A DNA stretch of 64,000 bases, from assembly GCA_037447655.1 (NCBI GenBank), contig JBBHKE010001320.1, positions 1 through 64,000 of the forward strand. Direction: 5' to 3'. The DNA is from Zygnema cylindricum. Taxonomy: Eukaryota > Streptophyta > Zygnematophyceae > Zygnematales > Zygnemataceae. The notes under the pieces are model-generated. The model was not told the DNA's origin, did no database searches, and worked only from the letters and a program-made list of their open reading frames with translations. Positions 46,912 through 57,307 of this stretch are shown here, piece by piece. Positions within the stretch are counted from its first letter, which is position 1. Each line of letters begins with the position of its first letter. The position numbers and the translations under genes were made by a program.

Positions 46912-47934
46912 TCAGTCACTGAGTCCACATTCCTCTCTACAAAACTTCAACTTAGGTGCAGGTAACGGCTTAGTCATCATATCTGCTACCATCTTCTCAT
47001 CCGGAAGATAACCGAGCTTTAAAATTCTATTCATCACCTTCTCTCTTACAAAATGCAGCTTGATGTCCATGTGCTTGCTTTTGAAGTGATGACTCGGGTT
47101 GGATGCAATCGCAATAGCTGCCTGGTTGTCACACCACACTGTGTGAGGTCCGGATTGCATAAAATGAAGTTCTTGAAGGAGAGACTTCACCCATAGTAAC
47201 TCCTTAACAACTGAGCTTGCTGCCATATATTCAACCTCCATTGTAGATTGAGCTGTTACCTTTTGAAGCTTACTGCTCCAACAACATGTTCCACTTCTAA
47301 TCTTCAAAATGAATCCAATTGTGAAACGGCGACTTGGCATTTCTCCGTAACTAGCATCGCTCCATGTCTGAATTTTGACTTCATCTCCACCGAGAGTAAG
47401 TCGAAGATTTCGTGTCCCTGCAAGGTATCGAAGAACCCTCTTTGCTGCCTCCCAATCTGATATTTTTGGATTCTGTAAACTCCGACTCAACACACGAACT
47501 GGTGCCGCAATATCCGGCCTTGTGCAGTTTATGAAGTAGATGAGGCTCCCAACAATCTGTCGGTAAGGAATGGTGGCCATAAAATCCGCCTCCCCTGAAT
47601 CCAAGATGTCATCAAAGATGACTCCCCCATTGGTCTCAATGCCTTCCACTCTTTGCTTAAATTCCATAAGAGTGGCACTTCCCTTTGCCTCTGCCATGCC
47701 AAACTTTTCAAGCACATTGCCTATTGCTTCCCGCTGCGTTAGATGGATTGTTCTCCGATCTCTATCCCTTTCTACTTGAATTCCAAGAATGTACTTTGCC
47801 TCACCTAAATCCTTCATCTCAAATCTTGAATTCAAGGCTGCCTTGATTTTGTTAATCTCATTTAATGACTTGCTTAACAACAACAAATCATCTACATATA
47901 CACCAATGTAAATGGTCCCATCTTCCCCTTTCAT
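46912..47934 (-). pseudogene. Copia A polyprotein: RT C-terminal part and RNase H (340 aa open)
   Basis: Contains the RT catalytic YVDD (IYIGVYVDDLLLLSKS), MKDLGEAKYILGIQVERD, GSLIYFINCTRPDIAAPV, and RNase H words (SSKLQKVTAQSTMEVEYMAA, CDNQAAIAIASNPSHHFKSK, HMDIKLHFVREKV), ending CREECGLSD and stop. Same frame as 48025-48552 but separated from it by a stop at GLKQAPRQW. Well preserved. Confidence 0.9.
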
Positions 47935-48024
47935 AACATAAACTGAGTGATCTGAGCTTATCCTAACAAATCTAAGACTAGTTTCTAGTTTCAGATTCCA
48001 CTGACGTGGAGCCTGCTTTAGACC

Positions 48025-48552
48025 TTACAAGGATTTCAACAATTTACAGACCAGATTTTTTTTTCCGGTCTCTTCATACATTTTAGGATGCTTCATATAA
48101 ATAACTTCCTGTAGATCTCCATGCATGAAAGTTGTCTTAACATCCATTTGATGTAATTCTATATCTTCAATGGCCGCTAACGACAACAAAATTCTAACAG
48201 TTGGAAATCTGACAACTGGAGAGAAAGTCTCTTCATAGTCGATTCCCTCCTTCTGACTATAGCCTTTAGCATCAAGAAAAGCTTTATATCTTTCAATAGA
48301 GTTATTCGGATTCAACTTGACTTTAAAGACCCACTTACAAGCGATGGCCTTTCGATCTGGTGGAAGCTCCACAAGCTCCCAGGTTTTAGCCTCCATTATC
48401 GATCGCATTTCATCGTTGACTGCGGAGATCCATTGATCCTTTTCCAGAGCTGAAAAAACATCCTGTATTGTGACTGGTTCCATCGTGCAAGTAGACAATA
48501 GAGCAGCCTCGCAGCTTTGCAGCTTCGCAACGCCGCAGCAGCTTCGCAACAT
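48025..48552 (-). pseudogene. Copia A polyprotein: RT N-terminal part
   Basis: WISAVNDEMRSIMEAKTWEL, DRKAIACKWVFKVKLNPNNS, DYEETFSPVVRFPTVRILL, and HQMDVKTTFMHGDLQEVIYM are classic copia RT motifs. The first ~25 residues derive from a local repeat of GCAGCTTCGCA-type sequence that also occurs in 48557-48640. Confidence 0.88.
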
Positions 48553-48556
48553 CGTA

Positions 48557-49063
48557 TCAGCATCGCAGTTTCGTAGTTTCGCAATTTACACTTGGTTCCA
48601 GCGTGCTGACAAAAAATAGAGCAGCTTCGCAGCCTGTTGCTTTGCCTTCTTCCCTCGGAAAATCTGATGCCGGAATTGTTGGATCCGTAGGTTGCCGCCA
48701 AGGAGGAGGAGGAGTATCCTCCACAAGTGGACCAGTAGAGGAGCCCAAAGAGTGACCAGGGGAGGTGAGAGGAGTATTTTAAAAAATAACATATTCTTTG
48801 ATTTTGGAATCTTTTTCAAAATCCGTCATACCAAAAACATCTACCGATCGACTTTCTTCCTTTACCTGAATATTTCTAGCAGTCAGAAGCTTATTCCTAT
48901 CTGTATTTAATACCCTATAACCCACTGATTCATCATCATATCCCATAAAAATTCTGGGAATCGATTTCGGACTAAGTTTGGAAATAGGGAGATTATCCAA
49001 AATAAAACATTTACTCCCAAAAACCCGAAAGTGACTAACATTCGGTTTTCTTCCTGTCCACAC
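48557..49063 (-). pseudogene. Copia A polyprotein: integrase C-terminus and linker
   Basis: WTGRKPNVSHFRVFGSKCFI and IFMGYDDESVGYRVLNTDRN (GKTP-type integrase end) are followed after a stop by a Pro-rich linker (48557-48748). A frameshift near 48555 separates this from the RT piece. Confidence 0.85.
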
Positions 49064-49081
49064 TTCATATGGTGTTTTCCC

Positions 49082-50815
49082 TTATACTGCTCTAGTCTCT
49101 ATTCTTTTCCTAATATACGACACACAAGAGAAAGCCTCACCCCAAAATTTGAAATGTATTCCCTTATCTAGCAACATAGATTTTGCACTTTCCGTTAGAG
49201 TTCGGTTAAGTCTTTCGGATACTCCATTCTGTTCCGGAGTATAAGGAACTGTAAATTGCCGAGAAATACCATTGTCTTTTAAATATTCAGAGAATGCATG
49301 AGAAACATATTCTCCTCCGTTGTCGGATCGAAGCGAAAGAATTAGTTTCCCATGAAGCTTTTCTGCCCATACCCAAAAATGTTTGAAGTGAGTGAGCACT
49401 TCACTCTTTTCTTTCATAAAGAAAACCCTGCTGTATCTTGAGAAATCGTCTGTAAAAGTGACAAAAAACCGGCTGCCACTGAGGGAAGGAACTTTTGACG
49501 GTCCCCATACATCCGAATGAATAATTTGCAGCAAGTCTGTGGCCCGGTTATCTGTTGTCTGAGGGAGGGGCAGCTTATGAAGCTTTCCCAATGCACATCC
49601 ATCGCATACATGAGAATCTGTCTGTCCTAATTTAACACCATCTATCATATTTTGTTTCACCATTTTATCAAGTCTTTCATGATGAACATGACCGAGCCTC
49701 TTATGCCACAAAACATTTTCCGGAAGGACACTAGAGTATGCAAATTCAATTTCATTAGCCAAGTCCATCCGGTACAACAAGTTTGGGCCTCTAGTTCCTA
49801 CCAAAGCTACCCTCCCATCTTTGCTTACTAACTTTTTTCCATTCTTTTGTAAAATTTCAAAACCTTTCATTTCCGCCACCGAAGTGGAAAACAAGTTCTT
49901 TGTAAACTTTGGGATATAGAGAACATCAGGCAAGGTTCTCTTTACAGTTTGACCATTGATGTCACATACTAACTCCACGCTTCCCTTTGCCGTAGCCTCC
50001 ACACCGGTGTCATCTGCGTAGTAAATCCGACAAGTGGGAATTGGAGTAAGCGTCTTGAAGTAAGCTCGGTTACCGCACATGTGTGAGGAGCATCCGGAGT
50101 CCATAATCCATCCGTTCTCTCGAGGTCCCTCCATGAGATGTTTTGCAAGAGCAAAGAACTCATCATCATCCGATTGCGGAAATTTGAACACATCTTCCTC
50201 TCTTTCCGGCCGTTCATATTGTGACGTCTCATCAAATGCAAGGAACGCCGCATTTTTAACCGGTAGTTTTAATGCCGCCACTCTTGATGGTGATTCCACT
50301 GACCGCACTCTCCATCCCGCACGATAAATTCCTATTTCACACGCTTTTATAAATGCCGGACACAACCAGAAAACATGACCTTGACCAAAGCAATAGACAC
50401 ACCTATCATATTGCCTATAATTTGGATTGGGGGAAAAGTTACTATTTCCAAAAAAACCAGCCGGCTTATATGTCTGTGCATTGTAAGCTACCATTGATTG
50501 ACCACCATTTAATGCTATTTGAGTTGCCTCTTTGTCTAAGATATAAGCCTGAGCTACAGCTATATTCCATTTACTCTTTTCTAACATTCTTAGCTGCTCC
50601 GCTGCTCCTCTATATTCAATAGGAATCCCTCTCATTAGAATCATGGCTTGATGATATGGAGGAAAACTCCCCCCGCAACATGCATTTTCCGACAATAGAA
50701 GCTTCAAGCCCTTACAATATGAGTTCATGTCACCCCCAGTATACTTATAGTCCCAAATTTTTCCAACAGTTACAACCTCATTCTGCTCACTAGCTAAGAC
50801 ATAAGATTCACTCAA
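49082..50815 (-). pseudogene. Copia A polyprotein: gag end, protease, integrase (577 aa open)
   Basis: Gag-like region (YTGGDMNSYCKGLKLLL), CCHC zinc knuckle (CVYCFGQGHVFWLC), aspartic protease (WIMDSGCSSHMCGN), pre-integrase H-H-C-C (LWHKRLGHVHHERL, CDGCALGKLHKLPLP), and integrase catalytic D-D-E region (IIHSDVWGP, SDNGGEYVSHAFSEY, PEQNGVSERLNRTL). Ends with a stop at the integrase C-terminus. The longest open frame in the window. Confidence 0.92.
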
Positions 50816-50857
50816 AGCCTTCCATATTTTAAGATGCCATAGAGATATTGATATATG

Positions 50858-51121
50858 TCATGTTAAGATCCTTGACAAAAGTAAACTCAGAACATGCAAT
50901 GCATCTTCATTTTTCTTTCCGAAATCCGGATCCGTATCCGGAAGGATTCCAGAAATCACATCATATAATTTCACTTGTTTCAAGTAAGACTTAGTCAAAT
51001 TCGCCCAATAAAGATACTTCTGCCCATTAAACACCGGGATCCGTGAGGGAGGGCCCGTGACCTGTTGATTTGAGGCAGCTGGTGCCACAGAATTAGATGA
51101 AGAAGCACCAGCAGTTCCCAT
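50858..51121 (-). pseudogene. Copia A gag N-terminus, starting in the LTR
   Basis: The frame opens at an ATG inside the 5' LTR (51121), crosses the primer site as QVTGPPSRIPVFNG and runs to a stop at SRILT. This stop lies in the same frame as the downstream 577-codon frame. The family B equivalent of the VT here is VM, so a primer-site ATG seems changed to ACG. Confidence 0.75.
51047..51062 (-). promoter_or_regulatory. Primer-binding site of copia A
   Basis: Minus strand GGTCACGGGCCCTCCC directly after the LTR. It is a mutated form of GGTTATGGGCCCACC (complement of the initiator tRNA-Met anticodon arm). Confidence 0.6.
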
Positions 51122-52039
51122 AACAATCAATTATGCAGAGAGGACACTCTCACAAAATCCCACAAAAGACCAGCTTCACAATGAAGCCCCAAGCAAACCA
51201 GACACATACTAGGTCTGCAAATTTGCCAAAATGTATAATACACACCAAAGAAAACACATCCAGAATTTCACAAGGTTCTGCCAACAGATCACAATGATCT
51301 TACAATTCAAAAACACCCAAAAAACTGATTCGCAGTTTTTTACGCAACAATCCTACTTCCTAAAATAATCTAAGTTTACATATACAAGTAAGCCTACAGT
51401 TAAACACGCCGTACCATAACTACCATGGTCAATCGGTACACTAATCTTCATTAAACAAAACCTCACCGTCAACCGTACATAAAATATATACAACGATTTA
51501 GGATCGGACAGCCGCTAAAATAAAATAGTGCACGGTCAAAGTTCGTCTGCCGAAATGACGACGCAGTCAAGAGTTCTCTTCGAAACATGACGGCGGACTC
51601 CGTCCGCCGTCTGCGTATTCTTTCATCACTGAAGATGAACCTCCACGTGTAACTTCGGTCCTCAGTTGAACTTGTACTTCTTCTTCTGGAACAACCAATT
51701 TTGACTTTCTCACAGACCGATATGTGTGCTTGAAGTGCACCAAATTTGTGTACTCCCTTTGGAGTTACATACTCACTAAATCATGTCCCCGTCAATTCAT
51801 ATTACCACAAACTGACTAATATTCGGAACAGCTTTCTTGCGTAGACTGCTATAGCTGCTATGACCTTGCTATGACTGCTATGATCGTCAGCGCAGCTGTG
51901 ATATTAGAGCAGCGCAGCTGCGATGTCATATCAACGCAGCATAACAGTACAGCAACAAGTGTAGTGCTCAAGGTTTCCTGCTGCGATGTTTGAGTTAGCG
52001 CAGCATGGCAGTACAGCAACGAGATATAGAGAGGACTCA
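51063..52039 (-). repeat. 5' LTR of copia A
   Basis: 977 bp. In element sense starts TGAGTCCTCTCTATATCTCG and ends AAATCAACA. Encodes the first gag residues at its 3' end. Confidence 0.9.
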
Positions 52040-53040
52040 AGGTTTCCAAAACAACATTTTTAATATAAACAGCACAGTTAGGTTCTTCAGCTGAGAATTT
52101 CAAATCTAGCACTTTATCGGCAAGCATGGACGAAGTACTCTATGTCACTTTCCTATTTAATAACTCAAAAACACCATTCTGTTGTGGTGTATATAGAACT
52201 GTAAGATTATGATTGATACCTTCCTGAAGGAGAAATTCTTAGGATTCCTTCGATGTGTATTCTCCCTTGTTGTTTGATCACATCGCCAATATTGGAACTC
52301 CATGAAGATTTTTCGACCACGCTTTGTAGTGTTTGAAGTGAGTAAACACTTCGCTTTTATGTTGCATGAAGTAAACTTTGGTGTACCTCTAGTAGTCATC
52401 TGTAAATATGACAATATAGTGGACCCCTCCAGCCGAAGCCACTTGTGAAAGACCGAGAGTATCAAAATGTATTAGCTACAGAACTTTTCCGATCTATGGT
52501 CTGTTTCATGTGGAAATGGCAATTTGTGGATCTTGCCAAGTGAACAACCATCACATGTTTTTATAGGATGAGATGTGAGAGAAACTCTATCAACTTTTCC
52601 GAAATTCACCATTTTCTTTAGACCATCATAATTTATGTGTCCTAATCTCTTATGCCACAACTCATTATCAAATTGGACACTGGAGTAGAATTCCAAGGCC
52701 TCTACGGAAGTCTTTCCAGTGTCGTCACCTTCTTTTGTGTTGAAATCGGGATCATTCTTCCTCCATTCCTTCGCAATCCCCGATTTCAGCTCCTCCATAG
52801 GTTGGACGACCGCCAAACCAATTGTCTCCTTTTTTTTGAGTGCCCTCTTTAGCTGTAAGGCCGAAAGTAGGCGTCCCTCTTCCGCTCTCTTACCAGCCGC
52901 ACCCGCTTTTACCTCAAACTCTTCTTCACCTTTTTGCACTCTCATGTTGTCGCTTCTCCAATCGATCGTCGGATTCCATTTCTGTAGCCACGGCTTCCCC
53001 AAAATGACCTCATGGTCTCCAAGAGGTAACACATGAAGGA
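52040..53040 (-). pseudogene. Chimera: Ty3/gypsy protease end fused in frame to a copia pre-integrase/integrase
   Basis: One open frame, 52472-53032 (186 aa), begins with a gypsy retropepsin C-terminus (GDHEVILGKPWLQKWNPTID, then LLSALQLKRALKK). From about residue 115 it becomes a copia pre-integrase domain (SSVQFDNELWHKRLGHINYD, TCDGCSLGKIHKLPFP). Further copia integrase pieces with stops follow on the same strand to 52040 (EKFCS, then TDD, QQNGV-like words). The switch lies near 52690-52720. The copia A element cuts it at 52040. Confidence 0.75.
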
Positions 53041-54232
53041 TGTCCTACCATAGGAACCTCCCAACTCCGACGCGTAATCTCGGAGTTCGATGAGTAATGG
53101 ATAGGGAACTTCCGTCGGGCAATTACACCGACTGACGATCCTTTAGCACCACGAGAGGGAGTTTCAACTTTTTTGCCATCACCTCGTTGATAAAGTTCCC
53201 CGATGAGCCGTAGTCCACAATGAAGCTAGCTGTGATCACTCCGATTCGACCTTAAAACATTAGAGGGTCTCCCCCTTCAAAATCTAACCTCATGACGTTA
53301 AGCTTGCTCCTCTTTTTTGGGCATTCTCGGGCTATATGATCCGAGGAGCCGCACTGGAATCATAAACCATTTTGCCTTCTTCGTTGGAGCTCCTCGAGGG
53401 ACAAGACGTTGGTCTGGGCCTTGGTAGTCTTCTTCTTTCTCCGCAACGCGTTAACCACCTCCTTATCCTCATCAATTGCTTCGAGCTCCATGGGGGTTGG
53501 ACCGTCGTCTCGTCAACCTCCTCCGCAGCTGCTCGACCCATATTGGTAGGGTTTGCGAAAGGTGAAGTCTACCGAGTCGGTCAGTTCAGCAAACTGGATG
53601 ATTGCCGAGAGAGCGGGAGTTGTACTTTCCTGAGCAAGCCATTGATCCATATCCCTAAGAATGGACGTCTTAATCCCGTTCATGTAGCGATCCACGACTT
53701 CATCCTCCGTCATGGTGGGGATTTAGACTTTGCACTCCAAGAACCACAGCCTAAATTCCAACACAGAGGTTTGTTGTTTCAAAATCGCGATTATAAAACT
53801 GTATTAACGGGTTGCCAAGAGTTGTAGAGGAGTTGAATGAACAAAGCCCAAACAGTTAGTACCTCATCATTTTCCACCATTGTCTTCCACCATGCTCCCG
53901 CTGACCCTTTAAGAAGACCACCGGCGTAGTGAATCTCTCACGGTTTGATATGCTAGGAAAATTTTCAAGATAATTCGCGTTGGAGAACAACCAAGCGTCC
54001 AAGTTCTTATGCCTGGCCGGATCAAACTCATCGGTAAGTCTTAACTTCGGTCTCCTTAAGTCCATCTCCATGCCTCCATGAGGTCGTTCACCAAGACGAG
54101 ATTCCAAAGTTGTGACAGTGTTACTCAATTGAGCATTCTGTAATCTGGCATTTTCCAACTCCCGAAGATTTTGCGCTAACATTTCTGTGGTAGATACGCC
54201 GTGTCCTCCCATGTTGTCGAGTCACGAGGGAA
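53041..54232 (-). pseudogene. Ty3/gypsy gag and protease remnant
   Basis: Minus strand. Gag N-terminus with a coiled-coil-like stretch (53856-54212: NLRELENARLQNAQLSNTV, then LTDEFDPARHKNLDAW). A middle part at 53513-53713 (DRYMNGIKTSILRDMDQWLA), a CCHC-like remnant near 53345 (CGSSDHIAREC, first Cys lost), and a retropepsin motif near 53210 (FIVDYGSSGNFINEVMAKKL, Asp present but Ser/Ala changed). Frameshifts separate the pieces. Confidence 0.8.
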
Positions 54233-54234
54233 AG

Positions 54235-54246
54235 CTCTGATACAAA
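54235..54246 (-). promoter_or_regulatory. Primer-binding site of the gypsy element (3' end of initiator tRNA-Met)
   Basis: Minus strand TTGTATCAGAGC, one mismatch from the standard plant TGGTATCAGAGC, directly after the LTR end. Confidence 0.75.
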
Positions 54247-54762
54247 TGTAAAAGGACAAGGATAATAGCCCACAACACACTATAATGCACAGCGGAAATA
54301 CTCCAAGGATCTCCCCGTAGCAACAGCAAGAGTACACAACACTCACAAATGAATGTCAATCTTTATTAATCGGGAGGAAGATTACAAGTTGACATCTCAC
54401 TGCAAAGGTCTACTCAAAGAGTCTATCTTTTTACTACGTCTGCTCCACTATTTAAACTAACTAGCTGCTAGTCAACCTAACACTGTACAAGTGTACACGT
54501 GGACCTTCACAGTTAACCGAGATCTATCCAAATATCTTTCTAGAACTATACAGTTGAATTTACATTCCGCGGCGTTGCTATACTGCCACGCTGCGTTGCT
54601 ATACTGCCACGATGCGTTGCTATGCTGCGCTACGCTATTCTACTAAGTTGCTATGCTGCTATATTGCGCTGATATGGAATCGTAGCTACGTTGCTCTGCA
54701 ACCGCAACTATTGCAGCCTAGTTTTCTAGCCACTAAGTACTCAACCTTGTAACCCTGTTACA
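54247..54762 (-). repeat. 5' LTR of the gypsy/copia chimeric element
   Basis: 516 bp; in element sense begins TGTAACAGGG and ends CCTTTTACA before the primer site. Holds a tandem CGTTGCTATACTGCCACG repeat (54573-54616). No second LTR of this kind is in the window. Confidence 0.75.
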
Positions 54763-54797
54763 TGCGACAACCACATGTAAATAAAAGTGTTGCAGAC

Positions 54798-55357
54798 CAT
54801 AGTTCAAAAGTAGGCGTTTTTATGGTAGGCCTTTGGTAGACGCACAAAACTTGGCACAAAACTCGCGCAGAGTAGGCATACTCTATGTGTGTGCGTTGTG
54901 CAAACTCTCGTACGAACGTACGAATCTGACGTATTATCATAGTACAGCGCACGCCGCCGGACGAAATTTGTTAGCGAACTGATACGTAGGATGACATTTC
55001 GCAGGAAAGAAAACCCGGAAAAAAAAAAACGTGGACGTAAGTCTTATCGTAAGTTGTGTTATGGGCTTTTCATGTGATCTTCTTAGATCGCTACTTAGAT
55101 CAGCGACCGCCCGATCGTCCAAATCTGACGGTTTAAATAAAAAATGCCTCAAAACTCACATAAAAAAAAAATTGTCCGAATGTTTTTCAAAATTTAGACA
55201 TGACGTTTAATTCTCTATTGATCGATGTGCAACTCAACCCTGTTCCTATTTTATTTCATTTTGCGGCCAATACAATATGGGTCTTAAGGGCATATTGTAT
55301 GTTTTGCGTACAATAAGCATATTGTATGGGCGTATGGTCACCTACTTTTGAACTATG
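54798..55357 (-). mobile_element. hAT-type MITE, copy 2 (560 bp) with perfect 8-bp TSD
   Basis: TIRs CATAGTTCAAAAGTAGG / CCTACTTTTGAACTATG. Flanked by exact TTGCAGAC at 54790-54797 and 55358-55365. Inverted relative to copy 1 and similar along the full length, including GTACGTTCGTAC-like words and the poly(A/T) run. Non-coding. Confidence 0.93.
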
Positions 55358-55405
55358 TTGCAGACAGTCACTTTTTGTCTTTACGTGAGCTCCACGGTGA
55401 GAGCA

Positions 55406-56115
55406 CTTAGCCGCAAAATTGAAATTTAATCGTCTAAGCGTTACATTGAACTTAGACGCAAATTGAAACGAAATTCTTTACACTAAAGTACTGTAAGTCT
55501 TGTACGGAAATATTTGAACGCACGAAACGAAATAAATTTTCTACACTGTAATAAAACGAACAGCGTAAAATATCAATTGAAATTAAATGAAAAAAATGTG
55601 CGTCGTCACGCGCGACGAAATCGAGCCACACTATCTACGAATTAGCATACTTTGCCACAACATTTCCTCGAAATCGACCAACGTGCGATTCGTACAATTG
55701 AATACCGTGGTACAAATGAATACCGCTCGCACCAAACCGAACCTACACAAAAGTACAGTACCGAATGAAACAAAACATAACTGACGCGAACCGAACAAAA
55801 CATTTGACGGCACGATTTCGGCCGACGCCGATTCGCCCAATACCTTAACATTTCGCTGTCAATGTCAGATTGTTGGTTCGTAGATAGTGTGGCTCAATTT
55901 CGTCGCGCGTGACGACGCGCATTTTTTTAATTTAATTTCAATTGATACTTTTACGCCGGTTCGTTTTATTACAGTGTACAAAGTGTATTTCGTTTCGTGC
56001 GTTTTAATAATTCCGTACAATACTTGTAGTACTTCAGTTTAAAGAGGTTTTGTTTCACTTTGCGTCTAAGTTCAATGTAACGCTTAGACGATTAAATTTC
56101 AATTTTGCGACTAAG
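55406..56115. mobile_element. Foldback element with ~237-bp terminal inverted repeats
   Basis: Left arm 55406-55641 and right arm 55877-56115 are inverted copies (CTTAGCCGCAAAATTGAAAT against ATTTCAATTTTGCGACTAAG at the tips; CCACACTATCTACGAA against TTCGTAGATAGTGTGG at the inner ends). The loop is about 235 bp. Long TIRs with a non-coding centre suggest a Mutator-type MITE or foldback transposon, but no 9-bp duplication was recognised at the tips. Confidence 0.82.
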
Positions 56116-56812
56116 ATCGTTGTTCCATTAGCTGGTCTTTGTAAACATCAAAAATTCGTTTACTGAAGCGACCGTTCCATTGTGTCGGGTCAGTAACCGA
56201 CATTTGTTTTGCGTGGCACACTTTGATTTGGCCACGTAATTTAAGGATAGGATTCTAGTAATCTTCAGAGAATCTATGACAGCAAATTGTGACCACATTT
56301 GTTGTCCATAACCTATTTCAGCCATGGATTACTCACGGAAGACACCCACAAACTACCCCAAAAACTGCTCTGTTTCAAACAGCACAGATTACTCCACAAT
56401 AAATAGAATCTGTTCAGACTACACCAGTATGTATTATAAACTAGATAGCATAACCTCCCAAAATTACAGCCTCGTCCACAAAGGAATCCAAAAGATATGA
56501 GCTCCAGAGTTTCCCAAAAACTAGTGACAACTTATCAAACTAACCAAGTAGACTTCTCACAGAATTCTACCGAATTGACAAAACAGAATGGAACTACGTA
56601 AACAAATAGTTTCTAGGTAATCAAACATAACCACAAACTTTCATACAAAAACATCAATCAGGGTGATCACACCATCAGGTCAAAGTTGCAGAAAAAGCGT
56701 CTGCAATTACTTTGATAAACTCAACTGTGATAATAAAAATAATCTAAGTCCTACAAGTTATACTAGCAGAGTAACTAACTAGGTCCTACACTAATCCTGG
56801 AGCTACACGTGT
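56116..56812 (-). mobile_element. LTR fragment of family D plus short internal stretch
   Basis: 56290-56812 is an inverted, partial copy of the solo LTR at 35.04-36.23 kb (TGACCA...TTTCAGCCATGGATT, GTGATCACACCATCAGGTCA, AATCTAAGTCCTACA). 56116-56289 would be the start of the internal region. Truncated at both sides. Confidence 0.6.
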
Positions 56813-56956
56813 CACTAAGTACCGTATGTTGAGATTTGTGTATTTTCTAGGTCTGTAGTAGGATAGGAAAAAAACAGAGGCTTTCACTAAGTACTGTATG
56901 TTGAAATTTGTGTATTTTCTAGGTCTGAATTAGGATAGGAAAAAGGCAGAGGCCGT
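56813..56956 (+). repeat. 72-bp tandem duplication (two units)
   Basis: CACTAAGTACYGTATGTTGA with its following 50 bases occurs at 56813 and again at 56885. It lies at the start of the LTR that hosts B1, recalling the 88-bp duplication at the start of the B2 LTR. Confidence 0.9.
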
Positions 56957-57307
56957 CTGCCCCTAACTCCCTTCTCCAAGCCCCCGCACTTGTTGTAGTC
57001 ACTGTCCCTTTTCCAAGCGTCACTGAAGGCTGGATAGGGAGTTAGAGCCATGACTGCCTAGGCTTTCTATTGAGACAAGAGTAGAAATTGGTAAACTTAC
57101 CAAAAAGGAGAAATTTGACGGATCCAAAAATAGATCCTGGTACCTACCATCCATCAGATTACCTGTAGACGTTAGCTTTGTCCGTTTAGTATAGACCAAT
57201 GCTGAACTACATAGGGTTAGATAATTATTTAGCCATGTACGCATAGACAAATTCATTTAACGACGTGAATAGATTCTTAGTACATAGATGCATTTTAGAA
57301 TAGTACG
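56827..57307 (+). repeat. Outer part of a family C LTR, interrupted by copia B1
   Basis: Begins TGTTGAGATTTG. Weakly resembles the outer part of family B LTRs (GAGCCATGACTGCC, then CATAGGGTTAGATAA). Its continuation is taken to be 63496-64000, which is clearly a family C LTR. GTACG before and GTACA after B1 look like a 5-bp duplication. Confidence 0.45.

Larger units (their letters stand above)
45879..52039 (-). mobile_element. Full-length Ty1/copia element A (6.16 kb), mutated
   Basis: LTRs 45879-46888 and 51063-52039 (in element sense TGAGTCC...AATCAACA) enclose gag-protease-integrase-RT-RNase H in copia order on the minus strand. A polypurine tract (GGTTTAGGGGAG) borders the 3' LTR and a primer site borders the 5' LTR. 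The polyprotein has three in-frame stops and at least one frameshift. Flanking pentamers (GTAAA left, AGGTT right) do not match, so one end may have been reshuffled. It interrupts the integrase region of the gypsy/copia chimera on its right. Confidence 0.88.

Noticed and set aside
55587-55851. Overlapping open frames on both strands
   Set aside because: They fall in the foldback element, where inverted symmetry yields mirrored frames; no recognisable protein.
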